14,412 bases of DNA, taken from JAZDOT01 sp043798355. Lineage in GTDB: Bacteria > Patescibacteriota > Gracilibacteria > Peribacterales > Peribacteraceae. This document shows, in pieces, positions 10,947 to 14,412 of the stretch; position 1 is the stretch's first letter, and each line of letters begins with the position of its first letter. Under the pieces are notes generated by a model. That model worked only from the letters and a program-made list of their open reading frames with translations. It did no database searches and was not told where the DNA came from. A program made the position numbers and the translations under genes. The stretch covers positions 1 through 14,412 of the forward strand of contig JAZDOT010000039.1 in the NCBI GenBank assembly GCA_043798355.1, read 5' to 3'.

Positions 10947-13900
10947 TTAGCCGGAGAATGCCCAAGACTTGACTGTGGTCGTCGGGTACTCGATCCATGT
11001 GAAGACCGGTGCTCCGCCAGAGTCCTTATCCTTCCAGGAAACGTGACTCTTGGTGGAAGCGAGCCCGAAGGTCGTGTATGTGTTCTGTTCGAAGCTCTGC
11101 AGAGACACTTGCAGCGTGCTCGCATTCCCTGAGGTAGACGTGTTCGTGGTGTACACGAAGCCCTGCAAGACGAGTGTCAGATCGCCGCCGGAGGAGATCT
11201 CCGTTGCGATCGTACCTGCATCGAGAAGGTCACAGTACACCAGGAGGGAACCCGAAGCGTAGGTCGAAACGCTCCCGGCAGTTGTAGCATTGTACGCAGT
11301 GCAGGTCGAAAGCACCGTGGAAGCGCTCCTGTTGTATAGCTTGAACGCACTCGCCGTGAGGGCGACGTTCGTCGCATTCACGTTGAAGATGAGACCCGAG
11401 AGCGTGGCCTCGTTGGTCCCGTTCTTCGAGTTCGCGTTCGTCGCTGCAGTGAACTTGAACGCTCCGATGTCGGACTGATCGACCGGCATGGATGTGCTCG
11501 TCGTATCCAACGCATTCGTGACGGAAACGATCTTCGAGAGAACGCTGTAGTTCGTGTCACCGGCAACGGCAGCGTTCACGGCTGCGGAAGCGGTTCCGAT
11601 GAAGACTTCGCCGGCTGCAATCGCATCGGCGTTGTTCGCGACCAGGTTGTTGCTCGACTGATCGCCGCGGGCGCGGATGGCGCCGGAACCGCTGGATTCA
11701 TTCGAGACGGCCTGATGGTCGACGTACAGGAAGATCAACTCATTGGAGATGCCGCCGCCGACATCGGTCTTCAGGCGCGGGCGCACCTGCACGATGGTAT
11801 CCGTCCCTTCGGGGACAACGAGCTGGCGGTTATCCATGTTGGCACAGAACGTCTTGATGGTCGTGTTGCCTGTGTAACCGATGTTCTGAGCCGGGACATC
11901 ATCCGTACCGCAGCCGCCGATCGTGGCGAGTGCGAACGGCTGACTCTCCCCCTGCTTGTAGAGTTCCAGACGGTCGATGGAGTTTGCGACCGCACCGGAG
12001 TTCGTGATCTGAATGTCCGTGACATCGATCGGCTCGTTCGCCGCGCGGAACTTCAAGGACAGAACCGCCTCGCCGAGCGCTCCGCCGAGGAGCTGGCGCG
12101 GGCGGATCGGATTCGTATCCTTCGTCACGAAGAGATCTCCCTGACTCACGAGAGCCCATGTCTGCGAGTACACCGTGGTGACGGTGATATCCGCAGACGT
12201 GTAGTCCGGCTCGAACCAGGTGAGGGAGCCGTTCAGCTTGATACCTGACAGGTTGCTGCCGTCATCCAGCTCCTCGGCCTCGAGGAAGGTGACCGTGGAA
12301 CCCGTCGCGAAACGGATTTGCAGGTCGCCGTTCGTGAGCGATGAAGCGATGTCGCCGTGGACCTCGAAGAGGACCGTGCTCTCAGCGGGGATCACGTAGC
12401 CGCCTCCTGCGAGGTCGGAGAAGGTGATCTCGCTGCTCTGCGACGCTACCCCGGACTCAAGGGCGGTATCCACGACGCTGTCGCCGTTCGTATCCACCCA
12501 GAGGGTGTAGTTCGTGGCATTCAGGAGGCTTCCGGAGTTCGCCTCGAAGATGGCCTTGGTGAAGAGGACGTCCTCGGCCTCGCCGGCGCGCGCCTCGAAG
12601 CGGAGGAAGTTGACGTTCTTCGCGTTCTCAACGGATGTGTCGCCTGTACCGATGGCCTTCACCGCAACGGTGAGGGTCGCGGCTGCGATACGCTGGAAGT
12701 TTCCGGCGATGTTCCCGAGCGGGCGCACGTCGCCGACGTTATCCCCCGTCGAGAGTCCTTCCACTTTCATCTGGTACCCCTCGCCATTGGCTTCACTGGC
12801 AATCGCACCGCCGAACGTACAACCTGTCGGGTTCGCCGTGAGGACACCGTTCAACAGATAGTGCGTCGACTGTGTGCAGATATTCACGCGGAACTTGTCG
12901 CCGTTCTTCGGGTGCTCGCCGGCGCCGTTATCCGTGAAGTCGACCCGCATCTGCCAGGTCTCCGTCCCCTTCACGATGAAGTCGTCGAAGCGGTAGACTT
13001 GGAAGATTCCGTCTGAAGCTGCGCTGCGGCCGGAAGCATAATCTCCGGTTGTGAGACGGACGCCCGAAACCGTGCGACCGGTCGTTGTATTGCGAAGCTC
13101 GAAGCCCTCGAGCATCTCGCCAATCGTATTGGCTGTCGCAGCGCCACCATCGATGTAGCTCCCCGTGGAGCTCTGCCCAAGAATGGCGACGTAGAGATTC
13201 TTGACGTCGATGTCTTCGCCGCCTGTCTTGAACTCGACATTGGCGAGCACCGCGTCATTCGCATCTCTGGTAAAGCTCTGCTGGGACGGTCCGTTGACGC
13301 CGATCGTGAATTCTCCGGCGTCGATCGTCACGGTGTCCGGCAGATCGCCATCCTCCGTGGGAAGCGAAACCTGCGAACCGTAGAGCTGGCCGTTCACGCC
13401 GTACCCATAGAGGGAACCGACGGCGAACAGGTCCGAGCTCTCTTCGAAGTGCATGATGATGCTGTCTCCCGCGCCGCCCACGATGTCAGCCATGACCTCG
13501 ACGGTGACCTTGTCACCTTCGAGGACGGTGAAGGGCGGATCGAAGACGAGCGTGATGAAGTCGCCGACCGTCTGGGTGACGGTGTTCGTGAGCACCGTGC
13601 CGTCCGTGCGGCGGATCGCGATGTTCGTGAAGTCACCGTCGGAGACGGAGCTGTTCTGCTCCAGTGTCATGGAGTAGAAGGTCTGATCCTCCGTGGAGTT
13701 GATGGAGAGTTCCCACTTGCCGATGACAACACCCTGATCGCCCACCTGGATCTGATCCGGCGACACCGTGCGGTACGTCACTGTGACGGAACCGCTGGTC
13801 ACCGCAGCGAGGCGGAACGTGTTGCCGCGCACCGGGAAGTTCCCCTTGACCTCCTTGGCATTGCCGAAGATGTCAGAGGGCAGTTCGACAACCAGATTGT

Positions 13901-14412
13901 GCTCCGCGGCCGTCGTGGACGTGGAGGAGAAATCCGCGACGATGTCGAGCGTCACGGTCTCGCACGGGTCCATGACGAGCGGGGACGAGAACCGCAGATC
14001 GGCGGTCTGGTCCTGCGCGTCCAGCGTGCGCTTGCGGGTCACGCGTGCGCCGTTGATGGCGCCGTAGACACCGTCGATATCGGTTTCTGCACCGAAGCCC
14101 TCATGGAGGACCGTCAGGTTCTCGATGGTGACGGAGTCATCACAAGAAGCCGTAAGATCCATGGAGAGCATCACGACACCCACTGCGCCCTTCGGCACCG
14201 TGTCCCCCACCGGATTGGAGGAGGAGAGAGACGCCTCGAGGACGCCATCGCCCATCACGAGCGTTGTGTAGCCGAGGAAGGTCATGGCATCGTTGATCGT
14301 GGTTCCGTCCACCGCCTCCAGACCGGAGACCGTGAGCGTGTACTCATGGCTGGCAGTCAGAGAGTTGCTCAGCGTGAGTTCCACCGTTTCGGGATTGAGG
14401 AGCTTCACGGAA
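10947..14412 (-). CDS. Large modular secreted or surface protein, 5' end outside window
   Basis: The frame is open to the right edge, so the true start and any signal peptide are missing; at least 1154 residues are visible. The sequence is Thr/Ser/Asp/Gly-rich with alternating hydrophobic residues, typical of beta-sandwich modules. It starts within an Ig-like repeat (VELTLSNSLTASHEYTLTV, then SGLEAVDGTT). About six further modules of 120-210 residues follow, with boundaries near residues 58, 205, 360, 575, 740 and 955. The eight cysteines fall in four pairs (about 89/149, 511/530, 833/855 and a pair near 1030-1060). DTNGDSVVD (about 639-647) resembles a calcium-binding loop. The C-terminus ends with SHVSWKDKDSGGAPVFTWIE and then KSWAFSG, with no transmembrane helix or LPXTG motif. 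It is probably an extracellular or S-layer-like adhesin; no specific function can be named. Confidence 0.85.
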   Translation of the reverse strand, partial: SVKLLNPETVELTLSNSLTASHEYTLTVSGLEAVDGTTINDAMTFLGYTTLVMGDGVLEASLSSSNPVGDTVPKGAVGVVMLSMDLTASCDDSVTIENLTVLHEGFGAETDIDGVYGAINGARVTRKRTLDAQDQTADLRFSSPLVMDPCETVTLDIVADFSSTSTTAAEHNLVVELPSDIFGNAKEVKGNFPVRGNTFRLAAVTSGSVTVTYRTVSPDQIQVGDQGVVIGKWELSINSTEDQTFYSMTLEQNSSVSDGDFTNIAIRRTDGTVLTNTVTQTVGDFITLVFDPPFTVLEGDKVTVEVMADIVGGAGDSIIMHFEESSDLFAVGSLYGYGVNGQLYGSQVSLPTEDGDLPDTVTIDAGEFTIGVNGPSQQSFTRDANDAVLANVEFKTGGEDIDVKNLYVAILGQSSTGSYIDGGAATANTIGEMLEGFELRNTTTGRTVSGVRLTTGDYASGRSAASDGIFQVYRFDDFIVKGTETWQMRVDFTDNGAGEHPKNGDKFRVNICTQSTHYLLNGVLTANPTGCTFGGAIASEANGEGYQMKVEGLSTGDNVGDVRPLGNIAGNFQRIAAATLTVAVKAIGTGDTSVENAKNVNFLRFEARAGEAEDVLFTKAIFEANSGSLLNATNYTLWVDTNGDSVVDTALESGVASQSSEITFSDLAGGGYVIPAESTVLFEVHGDIASSLTNGDLQIRFATGSTVTFLEAEELDDGSNLSGIKLNGSLTWFEPDYTSADITVTTVYSQTWALVSQGDLFVTKDTNPIRPRQLLGGALGEAVLSLKFRAANEPIDVTDIQITNSGAVANSIDRLELYKQGESQPFALATIGGCGTDDVPAQNIGYTGNTTIKTFCANMDNRQLVVPEGTDTIVQVRPRLKTDVGGGISNELIFLYVDHQAVSNESSGSGAIRARGDQSSNNLVANNADAIAAGEVFIGTASAAVNAAVAGDTNYSVLSKIVSVTNALDTTSTSMPVDQSDIGAFKFTAATNANSKNGTNEATLSGLIFNVNATNVALTASAFKLYNRSASTVLSTCTAYNATTAGSVSTYASGSLLVYCDLLDAGTIATEISSGGDLTLVLQGFVYTTNTSTSGNASTLQVSLQSFEQNTYTTFGLASTKSHVSWKDKDSGGAPVFTWIEYPTTTVKSWAFSG

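Overview
The window (about 14.4 kb, moderately GC-rich) looks like part of a Candidate Phyla Radiation (Patescibacteria) chromosome, perhaps a Peregrinibacteria/Peribacteria-type lineage. This assignment is inference. It rests on self-splicing introns and insertions in 23S rRNA, a 23S gene with no 16S or tRNA just upstream, a FemAB-type peptidoglycan transferase, and a very large modular surface protein. No marker in the window fixes the taxon.

Layout. Positions 1-3568 hold a minus-strand 23S rRNA gene whose 3' part lies beyond the left edge. It is interrupted by a complete 683-nt group I intron after a U equivalent to E. coli 1951. A second group I intron, after U2500, is cut by the window edge. 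The gene also carries four copies of a hairpin element with CCCTCACCATTTTTC-type terminal inverted repeats, plus heptamer-repeat arrays. Positions 3569-4000 hold a structured 23S leader without tRNA genes. Then come ssb (4074-4472, minus, with a clear terminator), rpoB (4703-8644, minus, with strongly charged tails at both ends and no rpoC beside it) and a Mn-type superoxide dismutase (8898-9508, minus) frameshifted by a tandem heptamer. A divergent FemAB-like gene (9636-10712, plus) contains translated repeats. A cluster of GC-rich palindromes and a bidirectional terminator (10894-10924) separate it from a large modular surface protein (10947 to the right edge, minus, 5' end missing).

Two themes run through the region. 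First, short repeats, mostly 7 bp in period, occur in rRNA helices, intron helices, intergenic DNA and inside protein genes. In sod, three heptamer copies break the frame where one or four would keep it open. Second, the three minus-strand genes whose starts are visible lack a Shine-Dalgarno sequence but share TCTTCCCC 8-9 nt before ATG. A conserved stretch of 23S domain I (about 110 nt) is absent exactly at one hairpin-element copy, which suggests recombination or assembly collapse between two copies.
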